Origin: Hetaerina americana | Lineage: Eukaryota > Arthropoda > Insecta > Odonata > Calopterygidae | Assembly: GCA_022747635.1 (NCBI GenBank) | Contig: JAKTNV010000001.1 | Location: 30,483,990-30,547,989, forward strand | Direction of reading: 5' to 3' | DNA: 64,000 bases | The notes under the pieces: generated by a model | Databases searched by the model: none | Seen by the model: only the letters and a program-made list of their open reading frames with translations | What the model was told of the DNA's origin: nothing | Shown here: positions 1-11,027 of the stretch, piece after piece | Layout: every line of letters begins with the position of its first letter | Position numbering within the stretch: the first letter of the stretch is position 1 | Made by a program: the position numbers and the translations under genes

Positions 1-2159
1 TTTTGGCAAAGGAGGCCTAGAATATTTTTATTTCAGATGTTGTTTTCCGAATAGGCACAAAGTGGAATTTTGTCTCGTTCACCCCACCGACACACATTCC
101 GTCAATTAAAGTTGGTGAGTTTTTCTATAATTGGCGAACGTCCACTTAATATTACAAAAATTTTTTACAGAGGGTGAGTAACTGTGTTTTCTAATGACAA
201 AAAGTTGTAATTATATTTCCTAGGGACGCGAAAAGAAGTTGTTTTACTCTTCCCTGAAAAATGTGGTTTCCGTGAATAAGCTCTCCGAAATCCCATTTGA
301 AAGGATTTTTAAAACATATAATTTGAAGGTAGCAAGTGACTAGATGGTACATGAATTATCAGGACTTTGACTTTATAAACTGTAGGTAAGGGATGATTAC
401 TATTTGTTTCCATTTTAATAACTTGAAATTATTTCGCTAGACAATTTGTGGGACCTTATTTGGACATCAATACCTCTAATGGCTAGAAATACTGATCACA
501 TGAGGATAACATTGATTTTTGAAGGTGGAAATTCTCAGGTGGTCCATGTGTACAAAAACGCAGCACAGAGAATACTATGATCCAACACGTAAAAACGTTG
601 AGCCTATTTTTCAGCGTTAAGCACAAACATTCCGAATATATGTGTATTACCACTGTGCCCATATGCATGTATGTCGACCATGTGTTCACTTCTACGAGCG
701 GTGGTAAGGGTTTTGCCTTTGAGTCAACTTGTTTGCTTCCTTAACTTGAAATGTTTAGGACAGAATAAAAAACTTTGTTGATGGCAAGAAAAGTTTATTA
801 TGGCAAGGTCGTTTTAATGGCATTTGTAACTTCACCAATTTGTCGGAGATGAAGATGTCTCAACGCAATGAATCTGATCGTACTATAATATAATTTTTGT
901 GAATTAAGAGTACATTTTATTACTCAACATGAGATGTCACAAGTTTGACAATTAAACTTAAAACAATGACTTGGTGAAATTTTTTATTGAATTCTAATAT
1001 ATTAACCCCGAAGAAGGTTTTTGATTATTGAAATGAAGGCGTTATAGCATTTAATGGGCAGTAATCTGAAGTGTTTCTCATAGATTGGACTACAAATACG
1101 TACTACTACGTGCTACATTTTATATTTGAACTGTGGCATAAAACTACTTGTTTTAGCTGTGTTATTGTCACCCCGAATTATGGATTGCAAAGAGAGATTC
1201 CCTAAAGAAAGTAACTTTAAAGGAATCAGGAATTCACATGCGTTGAAAATACCTTGAAAGTTTAAAAAATTCGAGAAGATATACATGCATTTACTTTTAG
1301 AAATGTGAAACCATAGTAATTGATGTCGTGTAAAAAAATTAAGCAATGCTTCTGTTGAGGTGGGATGGTAGATTGAATAACAGAGAGTGGAAAACATTAT
1401 GCATCTACGTAGCAATACCAAAGAATATATTAATAAATTAGTTAATTTCCAAGTGAAATCCATGTAATACTAAGAAAATGCACACCAAAATAAACATATA
1501 TTTGGATTTTACACACTATATTGGTGAAAGATGGGATATAAAACAATAGAGAGGCATTTAAATATCTTTCTGGATGTAAGCTGGTCTGAGTGGCCTGGCA
1601 AATGAATATATTGTAGGAATTGAGGGAGGTTTATAATATATAATAAAAGAGGGTGAAACTAACTGTGTAGGCCATACACCGAACTGTGATCTTAAATAGC
1701 AAAAACAATTTGAAGAAAAGAGGAAGGAAAAAAGAAAAGAGAAAAATGAGGAAAATTTTATGGAACAGTCGAATAAATGGATGGGAAAGAGAGCATGCAC
1801 AGAAATAAAAAGTCCGCTAATGACGGAAAAAGAATGAGAAGGCTTCAGGGTAGAGCCCTTCAGTATAATTTGATTTGATAATTGTAATACTCAACCTTCC
1901 CAGGTGTAGGTAAAAGATAGTGGAAGGATAGATCAGAGTACCGTCTCCTTATACATATGTGAGATGCCGTGGCAATGAAGCAATTGTGGTCATCAACAAT
2001 AACCGTAGATTATTGAAGCGTCACATCTTGGAAGCTTGATAATGTTCTCACTGAAAGGGTTCAATGCCCGGATCGCATGCACAAAAACTGAGCGAATTGC
2101 TCAATCGGGTGTTTGAAAACGCGGCAAATATGAAATGAAATGCAATATCGTGTTATTTC
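1..2159. other. A+T-rich DNA, no gene seen
   Basis: All six frames are broken into short open stretches with no recognisable protein domain. I found no repeat, RNA gene or promoter motif that I could support. It is consistent with intron or intergenic sequence. Confidence 0.6.
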
Positions 2160-2880
2160 CTACGTGATTTCATCCATCCCGCGTGCGATGTGCCCTCACT
2201 ACATTCTCTCAATCTAGGAAACCTCTCGTGTGTGGGAAGGGGGATCGGGCTTTTGAGGCGGGTTTGAGGAGGTGCGGGTGGAGGGAGTATTTATACCACT
2301 CTCCGCTGTCAGTGAGTGCGTGGGTTCGCCCGGTGGGAAAGGGGACGCCTCCCGGCTGCGGCCCGCTGTTCTCCGTAGCAGAAAATGACCGTCGAAAAAT
2401 CGAGCGAAAAACTTCAACGAGAACGGATCAGATCAGCGGGAGTGCGGGGTCGATAGACCTCCGGGACACTTCGTCCTCACACCCCAATGCCACGCTGGAG
2501 TTCCAGAGAATGACGCAAAGTGTGCTTCGCGTGCGGATCGGCTTCCGTTTAACGGCAGCACCCTACCCCAATGCCTAAGCCACTCACACACACGCGCACA
2601 CATCAGGCGGTCCAGCAGCCACCGACCTCAATTCCAGCATCTCTCCTCTCTCTTCCTCGCACATGTCCTCACCATCTCTCTAACCGCCTCCCCCACACCA
2701 CAACTCCACCTTCAGACCCCTCCCCTCCCCCTACATTTCGAGTGATCTCTGCGCTAACCTTCCCTCTCGCCTCCCCCCTTAACTCCCCTCGTGAGTTGGC
2801 CTTTCGTTCTCATTATTTCCCGCCTCGCGGCATCGTATTCCTCGTGATTTTCCCGTTCCGTCGCTCTTATTTGCATAATC
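2160..2880. other. G+C-rich, CpG-containing island
   Basis: The base composition changes sharply from the A+T-rich flanks to G+C-rich and CpG-containing sequence. The second half (about 2640-2800) is strongly C/T-biased on the + strand. A 131-codon open frame crosses 2183-2578, but its translation has no recognisable domain, and long open frames are expected by chance where A+T-rich stop codons are rare. Such islands in arthropod genomes often mark promoters or 5' untranslated exons. That role is inferred here only from composition and from a weak TATA/initiator pair inside it. Confidence 0.4.
2288..2314 (+). promoter_or_regulatory. possible TATA/initiator pair
   Basis: TATTTATA at 2288-2295 is followed by TCAGTG at 2309-2314, which resembles the arthropod initiator. 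The A of the initiator lies 23 bases after the first T of the TATA-like box, a little short of the usual distance of about 30. The pair sits inside a G+C-rich island. This is a weak call without transcript data. Confidence 0.22.
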
Positions 2881-4229
2881 ACCCACATTTGCATATGTTT
2901 CCCAAAAAAACATGAGAGATGTTACTTTAAAAGTAATAGTTTCGCCGAAATCAAGAAATACGTACGTCGATAATAAATGAAATACTTACATGCATTTGAT
3001 GAAATTTTAGCAAAGTTATTTTTTTGATCAGCAAATCAAGAGTTTAATTGTGGAGTGTTGGTGCTGTGGTGATGCAGCTTGCAATGTAGCTTGCGTAGAG
3101 ATAGTGAGTTCAAAGAGTACGGTTAACGGTAGCTATATTTCACTTGAAGTGTTCTATATTTATTTTACAACCAGGTATTGGAATTTCCCTGAAAATTACA
3201 GTTTCGTGGATTCAGAATGCAGTCTTTGCTTGGAAAAGCATTACAATGACCACCAAATAAGTACAGTTTTTTCTCAGACCAAAATATATTACATAATTTG
3301 TGTTAACTATGTTATTATGTTAACTATGTTATTATGTGCAATGTTAATAATTATATGTCGCCAGTTATAGTCTTTTTAGTAGTGCACACTACTCACTCAT
3401 CGTTATAACTTCGAGGCAATTGATGAGGTGGAATGCGACACGTTTCCCGAAGGGTATAAAATCATTCTCCGCTCTTCGAAAATTTTTTCCGTCTTTCCAC
3501 TCAGAGGAAAGAGGAAGTACGGCATATTGATCCACTATCCCATCCACTAATTCAATGATTTTCGGCTTTCCGCTTGATATTTGTGCTCTAGAAACAAAGA
3601 GATAAATTTACTGATCACATTTTACCATCTTTTTACTCGAAATATACAAGGGTGTTATGTACCAGTATGTATGCTATAAATTTCCTAATCATCCAAGTTT
3701 TTCGGATGCCGTCCAATTGTCTGAGGATAAAAGCTTTCAAGTCCACATCGCATTCTGTTTCGGGTCATATGCACGAACGTGTTTCTGTGACTCTGTTCCC
3801 TCCTCTGATGAGATATGAGAGTGATAGTGCAATGACCATGTAAGCTTGGACTATTTATTTAAATTGAACCTTTGCCTTTGTCATTTCTTCTTTTTCATTC
3901 ACGGATGTTCATATTTATGGGACTTATGACTGAAATGATATTAAGAATATCATCATCACTGTGTAATTCTGAAGATTGGTAGACCGTAGTCCACCAAAAC
4001 TCCATTTCTAATGACAACTCCCTCCTGCGTCGTAATAGCAAGCTCTTCTGTCTAACATCCCTCTTTACTTGGCCTGCGCATTCGCCCAGCGGCATTCCTC
4101 GTGGGTCCTTCCCTTCTATTATGGTTCTTAGAAATCCATTATGCCCCCAAGGTGCGGCCAGCCCATCTGGTTTTTCTCTTCCTTATAATTCTCCATTTTC
4201 CCTCTTCTCTTCTGTATACTTTTTCATTT
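2881..4229. other. A+T-rich DNA with one short tandem duplication
   Basis: No coding or RNA feature was recognised. The only structure seen is a perfect 2 x 17-bp tandem duplication at 3302-3335. Confidence 0.6.
3302..3335. repeat. 17-bp tandem duplication
   Basis: Two perfect adjacent copies of a 17-base unit beginning GTTAACTATG. It is probably a replication-slippage duplication and explains no feature around it. Confidence 0.9.
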
Positions 4230-4286
4230 CTCACTTTAACAATCAATTTGCTCTTCAGCATTCACATCCGTGAGGGTTAGTGTGTA

Positions 4287-4452
<166 letters not shown>

Positions 4453-4491
4453 AACGTCACTTTTGTGAAAGTCTCACTGATATGAAAAATG

Positions 4492-4632
4492 ATGTACACC
4501 AAGATAGCACTGGCGAACACACACAAAAACACGCTAAAACAAAATCCACCTAAAATTCGGAGCACATGTGAGTTTTCTCTTTTGAGTGTTTATATGTTTT
4601 TTTGTGTCCTCCACTGCTATCTTGGAGTACAT
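4492..4632. repeat. imperfect inverted repeat between microsatellites
   Basis: The left arm (about 4492-4530) and right arm (about 4594-4632) are imperfect reverse complements and share the core CCAAGATAGCA. The spacer is about 63 bp. The (TA)n and (TG)n/(TA)n tracts lie directly outside both arms. It may be a small fold-back element whose ends grew into microsatellites, but no target duplication or coding remnant was identified. Confidence 0.6.
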
Positions 4633-4633
4633 T

Positions 4634-4686
4634 GTGTGTGTGTGTGTATACATGTGTGTGTATATATATATATATATATACACACA
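4634..4686. repeat. (TG)n/(TA)n/(CA)n microsatellite
   Basis: A TG run grades into a TA run and then a short CA run. It adjoins the right arm of the inverted repeat just upstream. Confidence 0.92.
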
Positions 4687-4784
4687 ATAAATTGGACAGC
4701 AACAAACAATATAGAAACAGATCACTCACACGTTATTTCTTGATCATTTTGACGGAATTCTGCTCCGTCATCGGAAGATATATA

Positions 4785-4785
<1 letters not shown>

Positions 4786-4843
<58 letters not shown>
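4786..4843. repeat. (TA)n microsatellite
   Basis: Nearly pure alternating A/T, preceded by two imperfect GATATA units. Confidence 0.95.
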
Positions 4844-4848
<5 letters not shown>

Positions 4849-5231
4849 TATGTTATTTTAACAATGGTCTGTTTTATTTCAAAGCTTTGTCTGAGAAGCA
4901 AATTAAGATTTTTTTTATCATAAGAAGTCATCAGTTATCAAGAACGCACAAAAATAGTGGTGATGGGAAATACACGATGGGAATCTGTACCATATCTCCT
5001 GTTAGTTCGGGTGTAGCATAATCTGGACTATCTCTCGCTACATATAGTCCGGCTTAGTTGTTGTATGTACACACAGAAAATCAGATTTTCATGATTCGTG
5101 ATTTCAATGATTCGTGTGGTGTTACTGCGTACTTACTCGAATAAAATTATAATATTCTGTGATAGGCGGGTATGTATAAATTTTTTAAACTGAAAATCAA
5201 AAATATACGATGCATAATAAATAAAGAGGGG

Positions 5232-5531
5232 AAGTGGCATTCCAATGGGTATAGCGCTGGACTACTAACTAGATCAGGTTCGATTCCGGGTCACGCCTCC
5301 AGGTTAGCCTCAGCTTCGCCCAGCCTGTGTGACTTTTTTTGGTACCAGGTCTTCCTGGAGAAGCAAATTACAGATACAAATATATACAAAAAAAGCAAAG
5401 AGATAGGAATTGGCCCACCAACCCTAATGTGTAAGTTACACATGATCTATGTGGCTTAGTATATGATGAGCTTTACCCTCACCTATCAAACTAACCGCCG
5501 GATAGATTACTGCAGTTTGTTGTTAATAATA
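5232..5531 (+). mobile_element. tRNA-derived SINE, family 1 (copy a)
   Basis: The head is tRNA-like. An A-box-like stretch with TATAGCGCTGGACTA lies near 5252-5268, and a B box GGTTCGATTCC lies near 5278. The tRNA-unrelated body contains GGTACCAGGTCTTCCTGG, a segment close to AATTGGCC...CCTAATGTG, then a GGCTTAGTA block, and ends with a segment resembling AACCAACC..CGGGTTGAT in the other copies. Three further copies at about 35983, 37243 and 43578 share this order of blocks, which defines the family from the window itself. SINEs of this kind are transcribed by RNA polymerase III and moved by a partner LINE, which is not visible here. The ends are approximate. Confidence 0.8.
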
Positions 5532-7325
5532 TTGAAATAATGCACTGAGAAACACGGTGATTGTGACTGAAAATATTTTCACGGTGGCAGCATAATGCGT
5601 CGCTAATTTTAAATTGATCTAAATAAATGTCTTAACGGTGACATTTATGAGTCATTCATCACTTTTAAATGACCACTCGAAGCATTACTTAAAACTGAAT
5701 ATAAATGTAAGTTTCTCAAATTGATGCATGCCTTTATAAATTTGTAGTCTTCATTTCGTTGTAATTTACGTTGCACTGTACAAAATCCGTCAAAAAGAGT
5801 TCCCCTAAACGTCGATGAAAAGGTAAAATTATATCAATTAAGTTTCTTTGAAAGTGAAAACATTCTAAAATCTATTTAGAGTTAAATCTAAAAGTCTAGT
5901 TTCAATATCAATCACGAAATCCTATTGCTATGAAAGATCGGATCTTTCAGCTCCCTCGTGGCCGAGGACTTGATTAATTCTCTTTAAGGTTAAATATATC
6001 GACGTCCTCTGAAGTAATTATAATTCGATAGCTTTTATAAGTGATAGTTACGACAGAAAGAAGTGATGCTTCACTGATATAGATGGTATAGTAATTTTCC
6101 TAATCTTAATTAATATTGATTTCTGGTGAAGAAAGGTGAGTGTAGAGCTTCATGTGCTATTTATCTCCATACTTTTCAATTGTTGTTTTCAGTTACTAAG
6201 GTTATGTACACTTTTTACTCGACTGTTAGTTAAGTTTTTATTACAGTAGTACACCATCACTTTTATTGTAAAGGGTGTAATTTTATGGTCTCTTTCCTAA
6301 GCAGACTAGATTCTTGGCCTATAGATAAAATTTTCCCACCACGTATTTTGAAATTAATACTTTTTAGCTTAGTTTTCTTTATATTAATCGAAGAAAATGA
6401 CAAGTATTTTGTTGAAAAAAATAAATTTATAAGTTCTAGGAAAATATTTCATGGTATTCGTTGTCTAGGTTTCAATACAAAGTAAATTTCCAAGACCAAA
6501 TATTTATTTATGTATATAACTATATAGCGTTCATATTTTCTCGTTTCGTTTTATAGTCAGAATTTATTTTACTTTAAGCAGTATTTTTCCTCATTATCAA
6601 CAGTAGAATGGAATATTAGCAAAGCTGGAGGTATGCATTTGATGAGGGACACGGGTTTTCTGGTCATCTGCGTTTTATAATCACTAGTGGTCGGACCCCA
6701 TGAATAGCTACTTGAATAACCAGATTTAGGAATTTTCAATCCATTATTCAATAAAACTCGTTCTAATTGAGGGGAAACAATAAGCTATAATTCGTTCGTA
6801 AGTTACAGCAATGAAGATGCCTTTTCACTGCCATTAATGAAAAAATGATATTTTATCTATCTGGTTCAATTATTTCCTCATTTTTTGCATTCTCTTTAAC
6901 TCATCCCATTTGAAATTGTGAGAAAACATTCACTTCTATTTAAAGAGCATATGTAATCTCCGATTTGTATGGAAAACCTATTCTCAAGTCGCGTAAAAAA
7001 AATGCAGAGAAGACCCTGAGCTAATAAATTGACTCCAGGAGGGTCTGATTTTCAATTCAATTAATTTTTAATCGGTTGATCATAAAACGAATAGGTACTC
7101 GTAAAAGATACTGTGACTCTGACAAATTGTAGAAAGCATTTCTGTATTTTCTGTTTTCTTCCGGTAGAAAATAATATCCTTCGTATTATCCTCGGTTTTT
7201 TTGCATAGAAGGTGAGGCAAGTTTATGAAATAGAATGTATGTATATCCGTGGAGGAACGACATACTGAGTTCCCCATACGCAAGAATACTCACAGAGCTG
7301 GAGGCTACTGCACTATCACGAGTAA
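5532..7325. other. A+T-rich DNA, no gene seen
   Basis: Short open frames only. No repeat, RNA gene or protein domain could be recognised. Confidence 0.6.
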
Positions 7326-7327
7326 TA

Positions 7328-8080
7328 CGAGGGTCATCCGGAAAGTAGTACCCGTTCGTGAAATAAAGACACAAAAGTAAATATTAACAAACATAAAAAA
7401 ATTTATTTGAAAGAGGATACTTTAAACTACTTCTCAACATAATCTCCAAGCAAATTAAGGCATTTGTCATAACGTGTGACAAGTTTCTGTATTCCTGCTG
7501 CATAGTCCTTCGCCGCCAGCTCATTGAGATACGCGAGGGACCCATCTTGCACAAATTTTTGCATAATGCAGATGGTGTTTAACAATTTCATGAACAATTG
7601 TTCGAGAAACATTGGGAAAATGCTCACAGATGTCATCAATTGTGACGCGCCGATCGTTCCTCACGAATTCGTCAACTGAGCTCACCAGTTGGTCTGTAAT
7701 GACAGACGGTCTCTCCGAACGCTCATCGTCGTGTGTGTTCCCCCTCCCCATGTTGAAGTTGCGACACCACCGCCGAACAGACGACTCGTCCATTACATTG
7801 TCTCCATACACCTCCTTTAATTGGCGATGAATATCACATGGGCGAACGTTTCTTGCATTGAGGAATTTAATCACTGCCCTCACTTCACAACTGGCGGCGT
7901 TCTCAATTTTTTTAAACATTGTAAACAATCACAGAAACAACACAGGCAATGCTAGCGTCACGCAACTTGGCTCAGAGAAGGCAGACAAGCCACTGAAGCT
8001 ATCTGACCTCGTCCAGCGGCTACTCGCGTCGTCAGCACTTCATGCGGCACGAACGGGTACTACTTTCCGGATGACCCTCG
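7328..8080 (-). mobile_element. internally deleted mariner (Tc1/mariner superfamily)
   Basis: Perfect 33-bp terminal inverted repeats begin CGAGGGTCATCCGGAAAG at 7328-7360 and end with its complement at 8048-8080. A TA dinucleotide flanks both ends (7326-7327 and 8081-8082), as expected for mariner insertion. Full mariners are about 1.3 kb; this copy is 753 bp. On the minus strand it keeps the start of the transposase gene and its last ~35 codons and has lost the catalytic centre. It is therefore a non-autonomous derivative. The perfect repeats and clean TA ends suggest it is not very old. Confidence 0.93.
7427..7928 (-). pseudogene. mariner transposase, catalytic domain deleted
   Basis: Mariner transposase binds the terminal repeats with an N-terminal helix-turn-helix pair and cuts with a C-terminal DD34D domain. 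Here the frame from 7928 to 7521 encodes 135 residues that match the N-terminal half: a start near MFKKIEN, a region containing IHRQLKEVYG, then DERSERPSVI and CARWVPR. A different frame, ending at 7427, encodes the normal C-terminus (GIQKLVTRYDKCLNL, then GDYVEK and stop). All three catalytic acidic segments are missing. The deletion junction lies near 7525-7545 and changes the frame. What remains could encode a stand-alone DNA-binding domain that recognises the element's own ends. Whether it is expressed is unknown. Confidence 0.9.
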
Positions 8081-8082
8081 TA

Positions 8083-8739
8083 TGTTGAATTAGTCATAAT
8101 CAAATCATTTGGCTAAGAGAGAGTGTATATAATGGAGACTATTATGCCTTTCTGCCTTTCTATTCTAATAATAGTGTATAAAATGGAGACTATTCTGAAA
8201 CACCCATCGCATGCGCATCGCATATCGAGCAAAATACGTGCGGACTATCGTTTTTCCGCGTTATTGTTACCTTAAAATATACCCTATACTGGGTACTGCA
8301 ATAAACACTTGGATAGCTGAATTATTGGAAATTTATGCAAGAGAGGTGAAAATTCTAGATGGAAATCAACCGTTGCTGTATTTTCGCTCTACTCGAACGA
8401 TAGCTCTGGGCAGAATAACATTCCCTCCAGCGATGTTTAACTGCTCATATCTTCAAAACTCTGCAGTAAAGTAGGAACCGTGGCTGTATTGTAGATGAAA
8501 AATCCTTTGAATCGTACCCAAGATCTTCACGTGGGCGGTCGAAATTGCACCGGTTGTCAGGTGAGGATGAGGGCATCAGCCTGTGTCGTTACATTCCAAC
8601 CGACAACAGTTGCTGCCGTTGATTTTCAATCGATGCTGCAATATAATTGCAGTAGTTATTTAATATCCAAAGAAGTTATCAGCTAAATTTTATTATTAAA
8701 TTCTCCAAATTTTTCAGCGAAAGTTATATCTGAAGATAT
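8083..8739. other. A+T-rich DNA with a short direct repeat
   Basis: No gene was recognised. A 21-base motif GTGTATAWAATGGAGACTAT(T) occurs at 8123-8143 and again at 8174-8194 with one mismatch, 51 bp apart. Confidence 0.55.
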
Positions 8740-9600
8740 ACGGAGTGGAGGTATATTTCCCCATTAATTCCTCTCTTCCCATGCCTTCCATTCCGACACT
8801 TCTTCTTCTCCCCCTCTCCTTTTATACACGTTTGCTCCCTTTACCCCTCTCCCCCATCCCCCAACAACTCCTGCTCTTCCATCCACGCTTTACGAGTGCA
8901 CGACGGGACGAATGGGAACGGTATTCCAGTCGCATCGCCACGAGCTGCGGCGCGGATCGCACCCACGGTGTCCCGAGAAAGTAGATGGACATACCCTTCG
9001 TCCCTCTCCGCCTCCCTTCACTTTTTTTCGCATCCCTCCCCGATGCTTTTGTTTCCGAGGAGCGAACGTAACGGAAGTTCCACCGCCCTCCCACCACCCA
9101 TGGGACACGAAATATACACCGCGCCTCGCGGGAGAAGACGGGCCTTGGAGTTCCCTCCCGACTCTCGCTCGCTCGCCTCTCAATTACCTCCCGGGGCGGG
9201 CAAGGGCGCCTTCCACGGACCGTAGGACACGTGTGCCTAACCGAATTCCCGCATCGAAAATCCCGCGCGCGGAAACAGATAGAGAGAGAAGGCGAAATAA
9301 ATCGCTCGTTTTCCGATTTTTCACTTCCTCCGACAGAGCTCTTTCCTCCTCCCCAACCCACCCACCCTCTCCCTTTATCTCTCCCTCGGTGGCCGCCGCG
9401 CCGGTCTCACATATTTCTCGCGCAGTTCGCGTAATTGCACGAAAGGGCCGACCGGCGCTGGAGGATCGTTCCGTGAGTTGTTTGGAGGGGTTTGAAAATG
9501 TTCAAACTTCATTTTGGACGTTTCCGAGTTCCTTCGCCGGTGCGCTGAGGTGATTTACGGCTCCTGACGCGAGGTGCTGCAGGGTTGGGTATAAAACTGT
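8740..9600. other. G+C-rich CpG island
   Basis: G+C- and CpG-rich sequence with C/T-rich tracts on the + strand (8770-8880 and 9330-9400). Long open frames occur on both strands (8912-9553 +, 8822-9361 -) and overlap one another. None has a recognisable domain, so I treat them as a composition effect. TATAAAA at 9590-9596 lies at the right edge. A promoter or non-coding first exon is the likeliest role, by inference. Confidence 0.4.
9590..9596 (+). promoter_or_regulatory. TATA-like box at the edge of a CpG island
   Basis: TATAAAA directly follows the island. No good initiator match is seen about 30 bases downstream. Confidence 0.2.
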
Positions 9601-10583
9601 CTCCTCACCAGGGAAGGAGAAAACGAAGCTCGAAATCATGTGTGGAGACCCGAGGAAAGGAAAAGTGCCAGCACTGTTTCCACGTCCTGCGTTGCGTTAG
9701 ACATTCTGTGATTTTTCTATTTCAAGGAAAGCAGACGTTCTGTAATGGTCTCGTGTCACGTTCAAATTTCACGCGCGAGCCATCACTTGCATGGATGCGT
9801 GTGCCTTTCCTTAAGGAATAGCGTTAGGCTAGAAAGATCTTAGTTTTATTTCCACACATCGAAACGTATCCTCTACGGCGTCAATTTTTCGTTGGCGTTG
9901 TTCCGTTTGTAAACTTTGGACAACTCAGGATAAACTAAGCGGATTACCGTTTAACCCGACGTTTTTGAAGACTCGCATGGCGAGTCCTGTCGAAGTTTTT
10001 CTCGGGAAAATTCTTATTACATTGGGTCAGACGAGTTCTCCCCTCACATAAATTCTTTAAAGAATATACGCTTCTATCTTAATGATGCATCCTCTGGGAA
10101 ATGGTGTTATTTTTTTTACTAATATTACTAGGTCGTAAAGATTCATATATTAGACATTTTATAAAAGCGTAACCTCGAAATAGCCATTTTATCTTGATGT
10201 CCTTCCTTTTTGAGGAATTTCATTGATGGAATTTCAGGAATTCAGTGAAATTTAAGACAGAAACGCATCTGATTTTGAAGAAGGAAGGACAAATATATAG
10301 GGTTTCGTTTTGCTAACCGGATAGATTTCTAAAAGCTACAGCGCAGTTGGAACATTTTTATTCTTTCCAACGTCGCCAAGAGAACAGCGTTAACGTGTTT
10401 TTCTTATTGCCAACAGCTTATTGTTCCTTGGCATCATGAAAGTGATATCTAAAGAATGCCTTAAAATAGTAACGTAATTCGATATGTAATTACGCACACA
10501 CAGACTGAAATATTTTCATCAAAAACAAATGTTTTACTTCGGTCATCGTTGACTTCATTCTTCCTACGAGAAAACTTGCCTTT
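9601..10583. other. no gene seen
   Basis: Composition returns to A+T-rich after about 9830. Only short open frames are present, with no recognisable domain, and no repeat was noted. Confidence 0.55.
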
Positions 10584-10589
10584 GCTATT

Positions 10590-10675
10590 GGAAAAGAAAA
10601 TACTTTGTTCTTCCACATATATTTTATTATTCACGGCCTAGGTTTCGACTTCCAAAGTCATCATCAGGTGAAGTA
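10590..10675 (-). mobile_element. hammerhead-bearing repeat unit A (PLE/retrozyme-like)
   Basis: Read on the minus strand, the unit is TGTACTTCAC, then a hammerhead-like motif (10672-10630), then an A+T-rich tail containing ATATGTGGAAGAAC and ending TTTTCTTTTCC at 10590. The 41-bp tail recurs exactly at 10810-10850 in the same orientation (unit B). The whole unit recurs inverted at 10914-11000 (unit C). On the minus strand the order B tail, 134-bp spacer, hammerhead, A tail gives a 220-bp period. This resembles the tandem arrangement of Penelope-like elements and retrozymes. Confidence 0.75.
10630..10672 (-). ncRNA. hammerhead-ribozyme-like motif, copy A
   Basis: The minus strand reads stem I TTCAC (10672-10668), core CTGATGA (10667-10661), one extra T (10660), stem II GACTT/AAGTC around a TGG loop (10659-10647), core GAAA (10646-10643), stem III CC/GG around TA (10642-10637), then CC, and stem I GTGAA (10634-10630). 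All three stems pair. Two departures from the classical type I hammerhead are visible: the extra base after CTGATGA, and CC instead of UC (or UH) before the cleavage point. Self-cleavage is therefore doubtful for this copy, but the descent is clear. The family is known from Penelope-like elements and retrozymes. Confidence 0.65.
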
Positions 10676-10783
10676 CAGAGGGCACACATCTTTATATACG
10701 TACTACGAGTAGACAGAGAAGTCTTCCGTACCATTTTGCCTTATCTGCAATACATGCGCACTTGATGAATAGTAGTTTGAGGC

Positions 10784-11027
10784 GTCACTCAGTGGAAGCG
10801 ATTCATATGGGAAAAGAAAATACTTTGTTCTTCCACATATATTTTATTATGCAGCAAATAAATGGTACATAAAACTCTTCTTCTCTGTCTAGTTTATAAA
10901 GCTGTGCGTCCCATGTACTTCACCTAATGATGTCTTTGTAAGTCAAAGCCTTGGTCGTACATAATAAAATATATGTGGAAGGACAAATTATTTTCTTTTC
11001 CGATATGAATCGCTTTCAAAAAGTGAC
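10784..11027. mobile_element. fold-back element formed by units B and C
   Basis: The left arm (10784-10850) and right arm (10961-11027) are near-perfect inverted repeats about 67 bp long. They share GAAGCGATTCATAT outside and the TGTGGAA-containing tail inside. The 110-bp centre holds a second, degenerate hammerhead-like motif on the + strand (10913-10962). The arms end at GTCACT and its complement. No coding capacity is present. Confidence 0.75.
10913..10962 (+). ncRNA. degenerate hammerhead-like motif, copy C
   Basis: Core CTAATGA (10924-10930; copy A has CTGATGA), stem II GTCTT/AAGTC with one mismatch (10932-10944), CAAAG in place of CGAAA, then CC-TT-GG-TC (10949-10956). An ATGTAC sequence upstream of the core can pair with GTACAT just after TC. 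The mutated core argues against activity. It retains the GGTC cleavage context that copy A has lost. Confidence 0.5.

Noticed and set aside
8912..9553. 213-codon + strand frame overlapping a 179-codon minus-strand frame
   Set aside because: Both sit in a CpG island and neither resembles a known protein. Mutual overlap argues for chance.
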